NCBI GenBank assembly: GCA_963665265.2
Contig: OY762224.2
Coordinates: forward strand, 3,534,001-3,598,000
From: CAXXHQ01 sp963665265
GTDB lineage: Bacteria > Planctomycetota > Planctomycetia > Pirellulales > Thermoguttaceae
Direction of reading: 5' to 3'
DNA: 64,000 bases
The notes beneath the pieces were generated by a model that made no database searches, was not told the origin of the DNA, and worked only from the letters and a program-made list of their open reading frames with translations. A program made the translations under genes and the position numbers. Shown here one piece after another: positions 8,319 through 17,098 of this stretch (its first letter is position 1; every line of letters begins with the position of its first letter).

Positions 8319-9755
8319 ATGCCAATGAATTCCATCGCAGACAATTATTCGATCCACCGTTCCATTCTTCGGGTTACTTACACGGTCGTCGGATTATCGT
8401 CGCTCGTCTTAGCGACGGTCTCGACGACCCAAGCCGCCTCGGTCACCTGGGTATGCAGTACGGAAAACAAACCTTGGGAAATCATCCCGACGCCTTCGTT
8501 AACGGTCGCTTCGCCGGACAAGCCCGCATTAGTTCGAGCGGTCGCGGCGAAGACGTTTCAAGTCATCGATGGTTTTGGCTGCTGCTTCAACGAAACGGGC
8601 TGGATCGCGTTGAATGAAGTCGCGGAGCAGGAACGCCGTCGAGCGCTGAACGCTCTTTTCGGCGACGACGGGTGCGCATTCAATCTTGCTCGAATTCCAA
8701 TCGGCGCAAGCGATTTCGCGACGAGCGCTTATTCGCTTGACGATACGCCCGGCGATCTCGAATTGAAAGACTTTTCCATCGCGCGGGATGAAAAGAATTT
8801 GATTCCGTTCATCAAAGCGGCGATGACAATTCGCCCTACGCTTCGCTGTTGGGGTTCGCCCTGGAGCCCGCCGGCGTGGATGAAGACGAACAATCATTAC
8901 AGCAAAGGTTCTTTGAAATGGGAGCCGCCGATTCTCCGCAGCTACGCGGAATATCTCGCCCGCTGGGTCGAAGCGTACCGAGCGGCGGGCGTAAACGTCT
9001 ATGCGATCTGCCCGCAGAACGAGCCGAACATATTGAACGTCTATCCGACCTGCCTATGGACGGGCCCGCAGTTACGGGATTTCATAGCGGACTATCTTGG
9101 CCCGACATTGAAAGAGCGAAAGACGAACGTCGAACTCTGGCTCGGCACGCTCAACGACGGAAATGCGAACGACCGCGCGGCGACCGTTCTTGACAATGCA
9201 AAGGCCAACGCGTTCGTTAGCGGAGTGACTTTTCAATACGACGCAAAGGGACAAATCGCCGACGTGTCGCAAATGTATCCCGACAAAAAACTGATGCAAT
9301 CCGAAACGGAGTGCAATAACGGCGAGAATTCTTGGACCGACGCGATGCGGCTTTACGGTCTAATGAAACACTATCTCGAGCGAAACGCGGGGAGCTATTT
9401 CGCGTGGAACATGGTTCTAAACGAAACCGGCATGAGCAATTGGAACTGGAAGCAGAACGCATTAATCACGGTCGATCGCAAAGCCGGGGCCATCCGCCTA
9501 AACGGCGAGTATTACGTCATGCGTCACTTCAGCCAGTTCATTAAGCCAGGGGCCAAACGGATACTGTCGACCGGTCCTTGGAGCGATAAGATCGCCTTCG
9601 TCAATCCGGACGGATCGACGGTAATGGTCATCGGCAACTCGTCCAAAAACGCCTTGCCGGTCATTCTGAGCGTCGCCGGTCGAAAAGAGGGCGACACGTT
9701 GAACGTCGTCCTTCCCGCGAAATCGGTGAATACGTTCGTCATCGAGCCGAAATAG
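8319..9755 (+). CDS. Secreted glycoside hydrolase family 30 (glucosylceramidase-like)
   Basis: A 478-residue exported retaining glycosidase. A long signal peptide (hydrophobic VVGLSSLVLATVSTT, then TQAAS) precedes a (beta/alpha)8 barrel. Family landmarks: QVIDGFGCCFNETG at the barrel start, SPWSPPAWMKTNN, the acid/base glutamate in CPQNEPN (E235) and the nucleophile glutamate in MQSETEC (E329), then a C-terminal beta-sandwich (FVNPDGSTVMVIGN) as in GH30. The family hydrolyses beta-glucosides, beta-1,6-glucans or xylans; the exact substrate cannot be read from sequence. ATG 8319 and ATG 8283 are both possible; the first gives a normal signal peptide. Typical polysaccharide-degrading equipment of planctomycetes, though no carbohydrate transporter is nearby. 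Confidence 0.9.
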   Translation: MPMNSIADNYSIHRSILRVTYTVVGLSSLVLATVSTTQAASVTWVCSTENKPWEIIPTPSLTVASPDKPALVRAVAAKTFQVIDGFGCCFNETGWIALNEVAEQERRRALNALFGDDGCAFNLARIPIGASDFATSAYSLDDTPGDLELKDFSIARDEKNLIPFIKAAMTIRPTLRCWGSPWSPPAWMKTNNHYSKGSLKWEPPILRSYAEYLARWVEAYRAAGVNVYAICPQNEPNILNVYPTCLWTGPQLRDFIADYLGPTLKERKTNVELWLGTLNDGNANDRAATVLDNAKANAFVSGVTFQYDAKGQIADVSQMYPDKKLMQSETECNNGENSWTDAMRLYGLMKHYLERNAGSYFAWNMVLNETGMSNWNWKQNALITVDRKAGAIRLNGEYYVMRHFSQFIKPGAKRILSTGPWSDKIAFVNPDGSTVMVIGNSSKNALPVILSVAGRKEGDTLNVVLPAKSVNTFVIEPK

Positions 9756-9886
9756 TCGAAAGCGGTCGAAAAATCGACGCCGAGACGCTAGAAATGACGG
9801 CGGAACTCTGCGAAAATACGGCATTCCGCTCGGCGTCGCGCCGAGCGCGTTTCCATCGTTTTTTCCGCCAGCAAAGATCGCCGCCG

Positions 9887-10819
9887 ATGAAAGAATTTTC
9901 GCAATCCGTTTGGAACGCCGCCGTCGAAGAAGATTGGAACGGGCTGCTTGAGCTTTCGCTGCTCGAAGACCTCGGCGATTTGGGAGATCTAACCACCTTG
10001 GCCCTCGTTCCGGCGGACGCGCGCGGTTCGGCAGCCGTCGTCGCGCGGCAAGTTGGAATCGTTGCAGGAATCCCCGGGGTTCAAGCGGCCCTCGACGCCG
10101 TCGAAACGTCGCTGCAATGGAGTCCCGACAAAAAAGACGGCGATCCCATCGCACCAGGAGAACGGCTCGGCGTCATCTCCGGCTCGGTTCAAGGAATGCT
10201 CGCCGCCGAACGGCTGGTTCTCAATTTGCTCGGCCGACTCTCCGGCGTGGCCACGCTCACAAGTCGCTACGTCGAAGCAATCCGCGGAACAAAAGCGAAC
10301 ATTTACGACACGCGCAAGACGACGCCTGGTTGGCGCCGTTTGGAAAAATACGCGGTCCGCTGCGGCGGCGGGCGCAATCATCGCCTCGGCCTTTGCTCGG
10401 CGGTTCTCATCAAGGACAATCATTTGGCCTGGGGCGCAAGCGGCAATTCGCCCTCCTCGCATTACACGCCTGCCGAAGCGGTTCTTCGCGCGCGCGATTA
10501 TCTCAATTCCGAATGCCTGCACATTCCCGAGAACGAGAGAATCGTCGAGCTGGAAGTCGATACGCTCGAGCAACTCAAACAGGCGTTGCCCTCTTCGCCC
10601 GACATCGTTTTGCTTGACAATATGCCGCCTGACGTTTTGCTTCAGGCGGTCGCCGTCCGAAACGAGATGAACCCCGGCGTGCAGTTGGAGGCCTCGGGCG
10701 GAGTGAATTTGAATACGGTTCGCGCCATCGCCGAGTCGGGCGTCGAGCGGATCAGCGTCGGAGCGCTCACGCATTCGGCAGTGGTTCTCGATTTCGGCCT
10801 TGATTGGCTCGACGGGTAA
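9887..10819 (+). CDS. nadC: Nicotinate-nucleotide pyrophosphorylase (carboxylating)
   Basis: Quinolinate phosphoribosyltransferase of de novo NAD synthesis: quinolinate plus PRPP gives nicotinate mononucleotide, pyrophosphate and CO2. The 310-residue protein shows the family blocks in order: LEDLGDLGDLTT, ERLVLNLLGRLSGVATLT, the substrate-binding DTRKTTPGWRRLEKYAVRCGGGRNHRLGL, IKDNHL, VELEVDTLEQ, VLLDNM and ASGGVNLNTVRAIAESGVERISVGALTHS. ATG 9887 gives a normal N terminus; an upstream in-frame ATG at 9794 would add a basic 31-residue stretch without similarity. It lies 131 bases after the GH30 gene and may be transcribed separately. Confidence 0.97.
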   Translation: MKEFSQSVWNAAVEEDWNGLLELSLLEDLGDLGDLTTLALVPADARGSAAVVARQVGIVAGIPGVQAALDAVETSLQWSPDKKDGDPIAPGERLGVISGSVQGMLAAERLVLNLLGRLSGVATLTSRYVEAIRGTKANIYDTRKTTPGWRRLEKYAVRCGGGRNHRLGLCSAVLIKDNHLAWGASGNSPSSHYTPAEAVLRARDYLNSECLHIPENERIVELEVDTLEQLKQALPSSPDIVLLDNMPPDVLLQAVAVRNEMNPGVQLEASGGVNLNTVRAIAESGVERISVGALTHSAVVLDFGLDWLDG

Positions 10820-10839
10820 CGTCGGCGCCGCGCCCAATC

Positions 10840-10900
10840 GGAATGCCGCGAAGGGCGTTCCCTATAGCACCGGAACGCCACGGCAGGCGTTCCCTACAGC
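10840..10900. repeat. Tandem pair of REP-like palindromes
   Basis: Copy one is GGAATGCC-GCGAAG-GGCGTTCC (10840-10861) followed by CTATAGC. Copy two is GGAACGCC-ACGGCA-GGCGTTCC (10872-10893) followed by CTACAGC. Compared with the copy at 3147-3168 (GGAATGCC/GGCATTCC), copy two changes both arms so that pairing is kept, and copy one keeps a G-T pair. Such compensating changes suggest that the hairpin itself is conserved. Confidence 0.7.
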
Positions 10901-10979
10901 TCAGCCCCCCCTCGCTATCCGATTATTCTGATTATACCGATCGGGTAATTTTTCTTTCCTTTACCCAACGTCGTCCTAT

Positions 10980-11007
10980 TTGACAGTTCTCATGACAATC
11001 CTATAGT
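10980..11007 (+). promoter_or_regulatory. Sigma-70-type promoter before the secretion cluster
   Basis: A consensus -35 TTGACA (10980-10985), a 16-base spacer and a -10 TATAGT (11002-11007) on the plus strand. Transcription would begin at about 11013-11016, inside or just before the inverted repeat at 11009-11042. Confidence 0.7.
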
Positions 11008-11008
11008 T

Positions 11009-11095
11009 GAACGTCGATTCCCTGGGGAGGGGCTCGACGTTCGGGCACGGCGAGATCGACTGGGAGTTTGAGGGGACCTCGCCGCGCCCTTTTTT
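11009..11095 (+). ncRNA. Candidate small RNA or attenuator leader
   Basis: Directly after the promoter comes a nine-base inverted repeat GAACGTCGA/TCGACGTTC (11009-11017 and 11034-11042). It is followed by a 12-base stem GGGCACGGCGAG/CTCGCCGCGCCC (11043-11054 and 11078-11089, one A-C mismatch) ending in TTTTTT (11090-11095). Together these would make a transcript of roughly 80-90 bases ending 60 bases before the first pseudopilin gene. It could be a free small RNA or a leader whose terminator controls the operon. It does not look like 4.5S, 6S or a riboswitch that I recognise. Confidence 0.5.
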
Positions 11096-11154
11096 CACGC
11101 CTTTATTTCCCGCCTTGAATATATCCTTCCCGCCTTCCAACAAAACGCATCGCC

Positions 11155-11787
11155 ATGCCTTCGCGCGCCAAGTTCGACCTTCGTTTTTCGAGACGATCGC
11201 TCTGCGCGCATAGCGCCTTCACGTTCATCGAAGTGATGGCGGCGATGGTGATCACGTCGATCGCCGGGGCCGTCTTGCTTCTCGGCGTCACGACGTCGAT
11301 GGAAGACACGCAGCAGTCGATGTACAAAACGATCGCCGACGGCTTGGCCGCTCAACTCATGGACGAGATCGTCGGCGGCCGCTATATGGAATTTAACGGA
11401 TCCGCCTACAACACTACGCTCGGTCCCGACTCCGGCGAATCGACCGCCGGTCCTCGCTCCGCCTTCGATGACATTGACGACTATAACGGAATCTCATTCA
11501 AGCCGCCCGTTGACGCATATAATGTGGCGCTCGGCAAAGAAGACGACGCCGGAGGAACTCGGGATCCCAATTTTTGCGTGACCGCCAACTTTCTTACCCG
11601 CTGGAAGGAGACCGTCACCGTCTCCTACGCTAGTTCAACCGATTACTCGACGAAGCTCACGTCGGGAACGAGCGATTACCGCATTATCGAAGTGAAGATT
11701 TACTATACCGACCAGACAAAAGGCGACCGCGAATTGGCCGTCTTGCGTCGCACCGTGGCATATGTCGCACCGATCGCAGCCAACTAA
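11155..11787 (+). CDS. Pseudopilin, GspI-like
   Basis: First gene of the secretion/pilus cluster. A 210-residue prepilin with the type III signal: basic leader (RFSRRSLCAHS), cleavage between A21 and F22, then F-T-F-I-E26 with the glutamate at +5 and a hydrophobic helix VMAAMVITSIAGAVLLLG. The residue before the cleavage site is Ala rather than the usual Gly. Its size and place before a J-type protein suggest a minor pseudopilin of the GspI kind. It would be processed by a prepilin peptidase not found in this window. Its 3' end overlaps the next gene by 26 bases. Confidence 0.8.
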   Translation: MPSRAKFDLRFSRRSLCAHSAFTFIEVMAAMVITSIAGAVLLLGVTTSMEDTQQSMYKTIADGLAAQLMDEIVGGRYMEFNGSAYNTTLGPDSGESTAGPRSAFDDIDDYNGISFKPPVDAYNVALGKEDDAGGTRDPNFCVTANFLTRWKETVTVSYASSTDYSTKLTSGTSDYRIIEVKIYYTDQTKGDRELAVLRRTVAYVAPIAAN

Positions 11788-12679
11788 ACCGCCGATTGCG
11801 AGCGAAAGCAACGCCTCGCGATTCGCCGAAGAATCGCCGAGATTTTCGACGTTGCGCGCGCGAAAGAGAAATGGATTTTCGCGAAACCGCGGGTTGACTT
11901 TGATCGAGCTGATCATGGCAATGGCGATCATGACGATCATCCTCGGCGCGTTAGGTTCGCTCGTAACCACTTCGGAACAAAGCTTTCAATACACGGCGGG
12001 CTATAGCCAAGTCGCGCAACATGCGCGTGTCGTCAACGATCGAATCGCGCAATCGATCGCCGCCGCCAAAGCGAATACAGTCTTTCCCGGCGCGTTTGTG
12101 GTCTACGAAACGGTCGGATCTTACGCGTATCCCGACGCCTTGGTCGTTTGGAAGCCCGGCGGAACGCCCGCCAATCCCGACGGACTGCCGCTTTTTTCAG
12201 AAACGGTGATCTATACGACGAAAAGCGGAACGCCCAACCAATTGGTCGAGATCACGGCATCGTATTACACGTCGTCCGTGCCCGCTCTGACGAGCATGTC
12301 CGCCTGGCAAACGGCGATTACCTCGATTAAAAAAGACTCCCGCTCGACGATCATTAAACTCACTGATCTGCTGCGAACCTGCGCGCCGACCAGTTCTTCC
12401 TCCGCACTCCGCGGGGCGCTGCGATTTGCGCAACGCTTGCGGCCTTCCGACGCCGACATAACGGCCTATAAGGCGCAATCGACGATCACGACGAAATGGA
12501 CAGATTTAGCTTGGCCGCAAGGAATCGTGGGACCGAACTTCGGTATGCGTCAATCGTGCGTTCGCTGGGAATTTCAACTAGCGCCGACGCCCACGGGGGG
12601 CGTAGGCACGGTCACGACGCTACCCGCCGTTCCGTTCTTCGGGTCGGCCTGCATTTATTATCAATACGCGCATCCATGA
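11762..12679 (+). CDS. Pseudopilin, GspJ-like
   Basis: A 305-residue minor pseudopilin. A long basic leader ends in RNRG44, then L45-T-L-I-E49 and the hydrophobic helix LIMAMAIMTIILGALGSL, the canonical prepilin peptidase site with Glu at +5. The globular part carries the large periplasmic domain expected for the J subunit. The gene begins inside the previous one, and its stop codon TGA overlaps the ATG of the next gene (ATGA), so the three are translationally coupled. Assignment to J rests on order and length, not on a diagnostic motif. Confidence 0.78.
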   Translation: MSHRSQPTKPPIASESNASRFAEESPRFSTLRARKRNGFSRNRGLTLIELIMAMAIMTIILGALGSLVTTSEQSFQYTAGYSQVAQHARVVNDRIAQSIAAAKANTVFPGAFVVYETVGSYAYPDALVVWKPGGTPANPDGLPLFSETVIYTTKSGTPNQLVEITASYYTSSVPALTSMSAWQTAITSIKKDSRSTIIKLTDLLRTCAPTSSSSALRGALRFAQRLRPSDADITAYKAQSTITTKWTDLAWPQGIVGPNFGMRQSCVRWEFQLAPTPTGGVGTVTTLPAVPFFGSACIYYQYAHP

Positions 12680-14232
12680 ACGAACGGCTAGAAACAAGAC
12701 GATCCGCGATTTCCAGCCGGCGATCCTTCCGAGCGAGGCGAGGCGCCGCCGTTTTCTTGGTTCTCCTGTTCCTGGCGTTAACAATGACCCTCGCCTACGC
12801 CACGATCCGCTCGCAAGGCTCCGGCATCAAAGTTGAAAGTAATTTCGCCCGCCGCCAAAACGCCAAACAAACCGCCATGACCGGTCTGGCGATCGCTTTG
12901 AAAAAGATGAGCCAAAGCGATTGGATAGGCGCCGACAAATCGTTCACGCAATCGCTCGACGGCTACGATTACTTCACTGCCTCGTTCGCCACCGGCGACG
13001 CCAGCCTCACCACGGCGAGCGGAACGAGTTATGCCGACTATCCCTGGAGAGTCACGGTCAAGTCGACCGGCTATTCCGTCGATCCGACTAACGCCAATTC
13101 GATCGCGAAGTACTCGGTTCAAGCGGTAGTGCGACTCATTCCCCGCGCCGTTTACGCCGAGCCGACCGACTGGAGCGACTTCCTAACCTATACCGTTTAC
13201 CAAACGACGCCCGACGTTTTCATGGTAAACATGCCCATGCAAATTCAAGGCAAGACGCGCGTGCAATGGTATCTGAACCTCGCTGAAGATTCCGGCGGCT
13301 GGAGCGGGACTCCGCGAGCCCAGTACTTAGACGATTTGGTCCCCATGTATTCGGCGGGCAAAGGCGACTACCGCCTCTTCACATCCTCAATAACCTGCCC
13401 CAAGACGTATTACTATTGGTACTTTAACGACCTCCACACGGCATTGACCAATATGAGCGTGACGATGGTCAACGCCAATTACCAAACAATCACCTCGTTG
13501 GCTCCGACCGCGACTCCTTCGCAATACCAACTCTACACCGGCGGCAAGAAATACACCGCCGTTCAAACGGCGTTGACGGTGACGGGCACGACATTGTCCT
13601 CCGATCCGAAAACGAACCCGCTGGGAATATTCGTCGCTCCCGGCAGCGTAACCCTAAAAACCAACGCAGTAATCAACGGCACCTTGATCACGAATTGGGA
13701 TTCGAGCGGAAAGATCTCGGTCACCGGTTCCGGCGTGACAGTAACGCCGGTCACGCTACCGACGATCAACGGCGAAACGACTCCGCTGCAACTCCCCGCC
13801 ATTCTGTCCTACGGACAGCTAACAATCAATGCCGACAGCCAAGCGACCGTCAACGGCGTCGTAGGGGTCAACGACCAGTTTTACGTCACGGCGGACGATC
13901 AAACGAACGTTCAATTCACGCTGACAGGAAAGCTTTTCGCCAAACGGTTTCGCGTCGAGCAGCGCAACGATTGGGGCGATTTCAATTGGTCATCGAGCTA
14001 CACATCCTTCGCCGCTCAGAAATCCGCGCCCGCAGGGACCAAATATTTTCCGGAATGGTTAGTGAAAACGAAATCCAGTCAAATCAACATTCAACCTTAT
14101 ATCGTGTTCAAGCCATCTTCGACCGATATGCATTACCATTGGTTCGATTGCAGCCAACCCCTTTTCGTCCCCCTCACGGCCGACGGCGGACTCCGTTGGG
14201 AGCTCGTCTCGTTCGACGGCGACGGCGGCTAA
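12676..14232 (+). CDS. GspK/PilX-like minor pseudopilin or pilus-tip protein
   Basis: A 518-residue protein starting with a basic leader and RRGAAVFLVLLFLALTMTLAYATIRSQG, a pilin-like hydrophobic N-terminal helix without the usual GFTLIE box, as in PilX/GspK proteins. The rest is a large beta-rich exported domain with repeated TG/TV stretches, for example TLKTNAVINGTLITNW and QATVNGVVGV, suggesting a beta-helix-like region. The ATG overlaps the stop of the preceding gene (ATGA at 12676-12679). Position after I- and J-like proteins fits a K-type tip subunit, but the globular domain is not one I recognise. Confidence 0.65.
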   Translation: MNERLETRRSAISSRRSFRARRGAAVFLVLLFLALTMTLAYATIRSQGSGIKVESNFARRQNAKQTAMTGLAIALKKMSQSDWIGADKSFTQSLDGYDYFTASFATGDASLTTASGTSYADYPWRVTVKSTGYSVDPTNANSIAKYSVQAVVRLIPRAVYAEPTDWSDFLTYTVYQTTPDVFMVNMPMQIQGKTRVQWYLNLAEDSGGWSGTPRAQYLDDLVPMYSAGKGDYRLFTSSITCPKTYYYWYFNDLHTALTNMSVTMVNANYQTITSLAPTATPSQYQLYTGGKKYTAVQTALTVTGTTLSSDPKTNPLGIFVAPGSVTLKTNAVINGTLITNWDSSGKISVTGSGVTVTPVTLPTINGETTPLQLPAILSYGQLTINADSQATVNGVVGVNDQFYVTADDQTNVQFTLTGKLFAKRFRVEQRNDWGDFNWSSSYTSFAAQKSAPAGTKYFPEWLVKTKSSQINIQPYIVFKPSSTDMHYHWFDCSQPLFVPLTADGGLRWELVSFDGDGG

Positions 14233-14313
14233 GGGCCGACGTTCGGCGAAAAAGATGCGAGGTCGGCGCAATCGGTTAATCCCGAAAAATCCATATAACA
14301 GGAAACGCTCCCC

Positions 14314-14553
14314 ATGAAAGCTAGAACCTTTCTGACGTCCGCAGCCGTCCTGACGCTCCTATCTTATTGCGTGCTAGGCTTTTATCAGACTTCGTCGGCT
14401 CAAACGGAACCGAAGGGGCCGTTCGCCAACTCGGTCGAACAGCGCCAAGACACGGTGCGTCTACTCGGAGAAATCCGCGATCTGCTCAAAGAACAAAACG
14501 CCCTGCTGAAATCGGGACAACTAAAAGTCGTCGTTCAACCGGAAAAGAAATAG
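14314..14553 (+). CDS. Small secreted protein in the secretion cluster
   Basis: A 79-residue protein with an N-terminal signal peptide (AAVLTLLSYCVLGFYQTSSAQ) and a short amphipathic helical rest (RQDTVRLLGEIRDLLKEQNALLKSG) that could form a coiled coil. An AGGAAA lies just before ATG 14314. It lies between the K-like and H-like pseudopilin genes on the same strand, so it is probably part of the operon; no family is recognised. Confidence 0.65.
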   Translation: MKARTFLTSAAVLTLLSYCVLGFYQTSSAQTEPKGPFANSVEQRQDTVRLLGEIRDLLKEQNALLKSGQLKVVVQPEKK

Positions 14554-14584
14554 CCGCCGCGAAACGGCGACATGAAACGGAATC

Positions 14585-15190
14585 ATGATCCGCCGCTCGC
14601 AAAACAACGCCGCATTCACGCTGATCGAGATGCTCATCGTCATCGCGATCATCGGCATATTGGTCGGCGCGATCCTTGCCGGAGGCGATTCGACCCGCTG
14701 CGACGGCCTCCGCGCCGCCGCAACGATTCTCGCCGCCGAACTGGACGCCGGCCGGGAGTTGGCCATATCGAACGGCGACGCCTATGTTTTTACGCTCGAT
14801 TTCGCAAACAATCAATTGACGCTGGCCTATGCCGGCTCGACGTCGGCGTTGACTTCGCTGCCGAAGACGCCGTTTTGCCCGGTTAAACTTGAGCCGTCCA
14901 ACCACTCAAAACACATTTTAAAATTTTCGGAGCTCCCCGGAGCGGCCTCCTCGGTCAGTTTTTACGCCGCCGCGAAGGTCGATTCCTCCGGAGGGTTCGT
15001 GCAAAAAGCGACGACGATCCAATTCGACGCGATCGGTAAAACGACGGGCTCCTACGACACGGTAATTTGGCTAGCGGCAGGACCGGACGACGACCTGCAA
15101 TACATCACCGTAACGGTCGCCGCGGCGACAGGCTTGATTACGACGGGCGCTTTCACCGGAACGCCCCCGCCGTCAGGCGCAATAAATTAA
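14585..15190 (+). CDS. Pseudopilin, GspH-like
   Basis: A 201-residue prepilin with leader MIRRSQNNAA10, then F11-T-L-I-E15 and the helix MLIVIAIIGILVGAILAGG. As in the first gene, Ala rather than Gly precedes the cleavage site. The C-terminal domain is beta-rich (VFTLDFANNQLTLAY, TIQFDAIGKTTGSYDTVIWL), which agrees with the GspH/FimT fold. It lies 31 bases after the small secreted protein and 12 bases before pilM. Confidence 0.8.
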   Translation: MIRRSQNNAAFTLIEMLIVIAIIGILVGAILAGGDSTRCDGLRAAATILAAELDAGRELAISNGDAYVFTLDFANNQLTLAYAGSTSALTSLPKTPFCPVKLEPSNHSKHILKFSELPGAASSVSFYAAAKVDSSGGFVQKATTIQFDAIGKTTGSYDTVIWLAAGPDDDLQYITVTVAAATGLITTGAFTGTPPPSGAIN

Positions 15191-15202
15191 TCGGCTACAA
15201 AC

Positions 15203-16252
15203 ATGAACAACTGGTTTTCCCAACGACGTTTCGGACCTATCGGCATCGACATCGGCAGCCGCACGGTGAAGCTGTTGCAATTAGACGCCGCGCGCGAAGC
15301 GATCCGCGAAGCCGCGCATTGGGATTTGCCCTACGAGCCGGCGCTTAATCATGAACGTCACGACGAGCGGGTCGTCGAAGCCGTCCGTCACGCTCAAGAA
15401 GGCCGCGACTTTCGCGGACGCAAAGCGGCGATCTGCTTGGGCGCCGAACACCTTTTCGTTCAAAACATTCGCGTCGCGCACGCAGCGGGCGAAGAACTCA
15501 CGAAAATCGTTCGTCTCGAGGCGGTCGGACGTTTGCCTTTCAACAGCGATGAATCGGAAATTCGCTACATTGACGTGGACGACGTTCGACAAGGCGACGC
15601 CCTCCGCCGCGAAGTGATACTAATGGCTTGCCATCGCCCGACGATCGACCGGCTCATAAAAATCGCCGAGCAGTCGAGTCTCGAACCGATCGCCATCGAC
15701 GCCGAACCGCTCGCGCTGTTGCGTTGCTACCGCCGTCAGTTTCGCCGCGACGAAGACAACGATCGTCGAATGATGTTCGTCAACGTCGGAGCCTCGCACA
15801 CGCTGGTCGTCATCGCGCGAGGCCCGGACGTTCTATTCATCAAATATATCAACATCGGCGGTCGTCGATTCGACGAGGCGGTGTCCAAATACCTGAGTAT
15901 GTCGTTGCCGGAAGCCGCCTCGCTCCGCCGCTACAGCGGCGATCGCCGGGAAAGCTCGCGCGATCCGGAAATCGCCCGCGGCGTCGAAGAGGCGATTCGC
16001 CCGGTCGTCGCCGAACTCGCCCGCGAGTTGTCCTTGTGCGCTCGCTACCACAGCGTCACGTTCCGCGGCCAACCGCTCGCGCAATGCATAATCAGCGGAG
16101 GCGAAGCGACCGCGACGTTGGTCGAGAGCTTGCAGGCGAACTTTGAAATGCCCTGCGACGTCGGCTCTCCGCTTCGCGCTTTTGAAAAACCCATGCCCGT
16201 CAGTTGCGAAACGCAATGGGACGTCGCGGCGGGACTCGCATTACAGGCCTAA
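15203..16252 (+). CDS. pilM: Type IV pilus assembly protein PilM (actin-like)
   Basis: Cytoplasmic actin-fold ATPase of the inner-membrane alignment complex. The 349-residue protein opens with IGIDIGSRTVKLLQLD, the phosphate-1 loop of the actin/FtsA fold, has FVNVGASHTLVVIARG as phosphate 2, and ends with IISGGEAT and the WDVAAGLAL block seen in PilM. PilM binds the N terminus of PilN, encoded next, which carries the matching INxLP-type motif. It overlaps upstream reading frames of pilN, but the best pilN start lies 42 bases downstream. Confidence 0.9.
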   Translation: MNNWFSQRRFGPIGIDIGSRTVKLLQLDAAREAIREAAHWDLPYEPALNHERHDERVVEAVRHAQEGRDFRGRKAAICLGAEHLFVQNIRVAHAAGEELTKIVRLEAVGRLPFNSDESEIRYIDVDDVRQGDALRREVILMACHRPTIDRLIKIAEQSSLEPIAIDAEPLALLRCYRRQFRRDEDNDRRMMFVNVGASHTLVVIARGPDVLFIKYINIGGRRFDEAVSKYLSMSLPEAASLRRYSGDRRESSRDPEIARGVEEAIRPVVAELARELSLCARYHSVTFRGQPLAQCIISGGEATATLVESLQANFEMPCDVGSPLRAFEKPMPVSCETQWDVAAGLALQA

Positions 16253-16293
16253 ATAGATCACGCAAACAATCCGGGATGATTGCGAATACGCCC

Positions 16294-17082
16294 ATGAACC
16301 AAATTGATTTTTTACCCGTCGAGTATCGCCTTCGGCGCGAGCAACGCCACGCCAAGCCGTGGCAAGCGTTCGTCGCGGTCGGATTTCTCGCGATCCTGAC
16401 GGCAGCAGTCGGCGCCCAACGCTTTCAACGCCGACTTTCGCTTGACGAACTCGCCGCGATTCGTCCCGCTTATGAAACTTCACTTCAACAAGAAGCGGAG
16501 CTCGCCGCGTTAAAAAATCGGCTCGCCTCATTGAAGGCCGAAACCGACTTCATCGCCTATTTGCGGCATCCGTGGCCTCGCACGCAAATCCTCGCCTCGC
16601 TCGCCGCAATATTGCCGAATGAAATCACGCTCCAACAGTTGGACATTTACGCCGAGGCGGCTAAAACCGTCGTTCAAGAGCGACGCCCCGGAAAGCCCGA
16701 AGAGACTAAACGACTTTTGCCGGCCGAAGAGAACTTGAAAGCGCTCCGCGCCCAATGCGACGACCGCCCAATCGTCGTGATGCTTACCGGCACGACCGCC
16801 GATCCGGCCGCTTTACATCGCTATCTCGACGAAGTTGATTCGCTACCGCTGTTCACGAAAGCCGAATTGATCTCGTTGACGAACGTTCCGCTCGGTCAAA
16901 ACGCGGGAGGCCCTCCCGGCGCCCCCGCCGTCGAAAACGCCGAAGCGGCTCCGATTCTCTTCCGCGCGATGATCGTCGCACGACCTGGATACGGCCAACC
17001 GGGCGGCCCGATCGGCTCCGCGTCAAAAAAATCCGAGGACAAAAAACTCGACGGCGCAAAACTAACGCAAGTAAAACAGTAG
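16294..17082 (+). CDS. pilN: Type IV pilus assembly protein PilN
   Basis: A 262-residue bitopic inner-membrane protein. It starts MNQIDFLPVEYRLRREQR, the short cytoplasmic motif by which PilN docks in a groove of PilM, followed by one membrane helix (AFVAVGFLAILTAAVGA) and a coiled-coil plus ferredoxin-like periplasmic part (SLQQEAELAALKNRLASLKAE). ATG 16294 puts the docking motif at the very N terminus; ATG 16276 would add six residues. The C terminus is Gly/Pro/Lys-rich. Acts with PilM, PilO and PilP as the bridge between motor and secretin. Confidence 0.85.
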   Translation: MNQIDFLPVEYRLRREQRHAKPWQAFVAVGFLAILTAAVGAQRFQRRLSLDELAAIRPAYETSLQQEAELAALKNRLASLKAETDFIAYLRHPWPRTQILASLAAILPNEITLQQLDIYAEAAKTVVQERRPGKPEETKRLLPAEENLKALRAQCDDRPIVVMLTGTTADPAALHRYLDEVDSLPLFTKAELISLTNVPLGQNAGGPPGAPAVENAEAAPILFRAMIVARPGYGQPGGPIGSASKKSEDKKLDGAKLTQVKQ

Positions 17083-17098
17083 CCTCGCACGGATAACC

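Larger units (their letters stand above)
10820..11154. other. Intergenic region with palindromes, promoter, hairpin and terminator
   Basis: The 335-base gap between nadC and the secretion cluster holds, in order, two REP-like palindromes (10840-10900), a consensus sigma-70-type promoter (10980-11007), an inverted repeat and a terminator (11009-11095). The parts are listed separately. No protein-coding frame in it is convincing. Confidence 0.7.

Noticed and set aside
11009..11095. 4.5S SRP RNA or 6S RNA
   Set aside because: The GGAAGCAGC-type SRP loop and the large open bubble of 6S RNA are not present.
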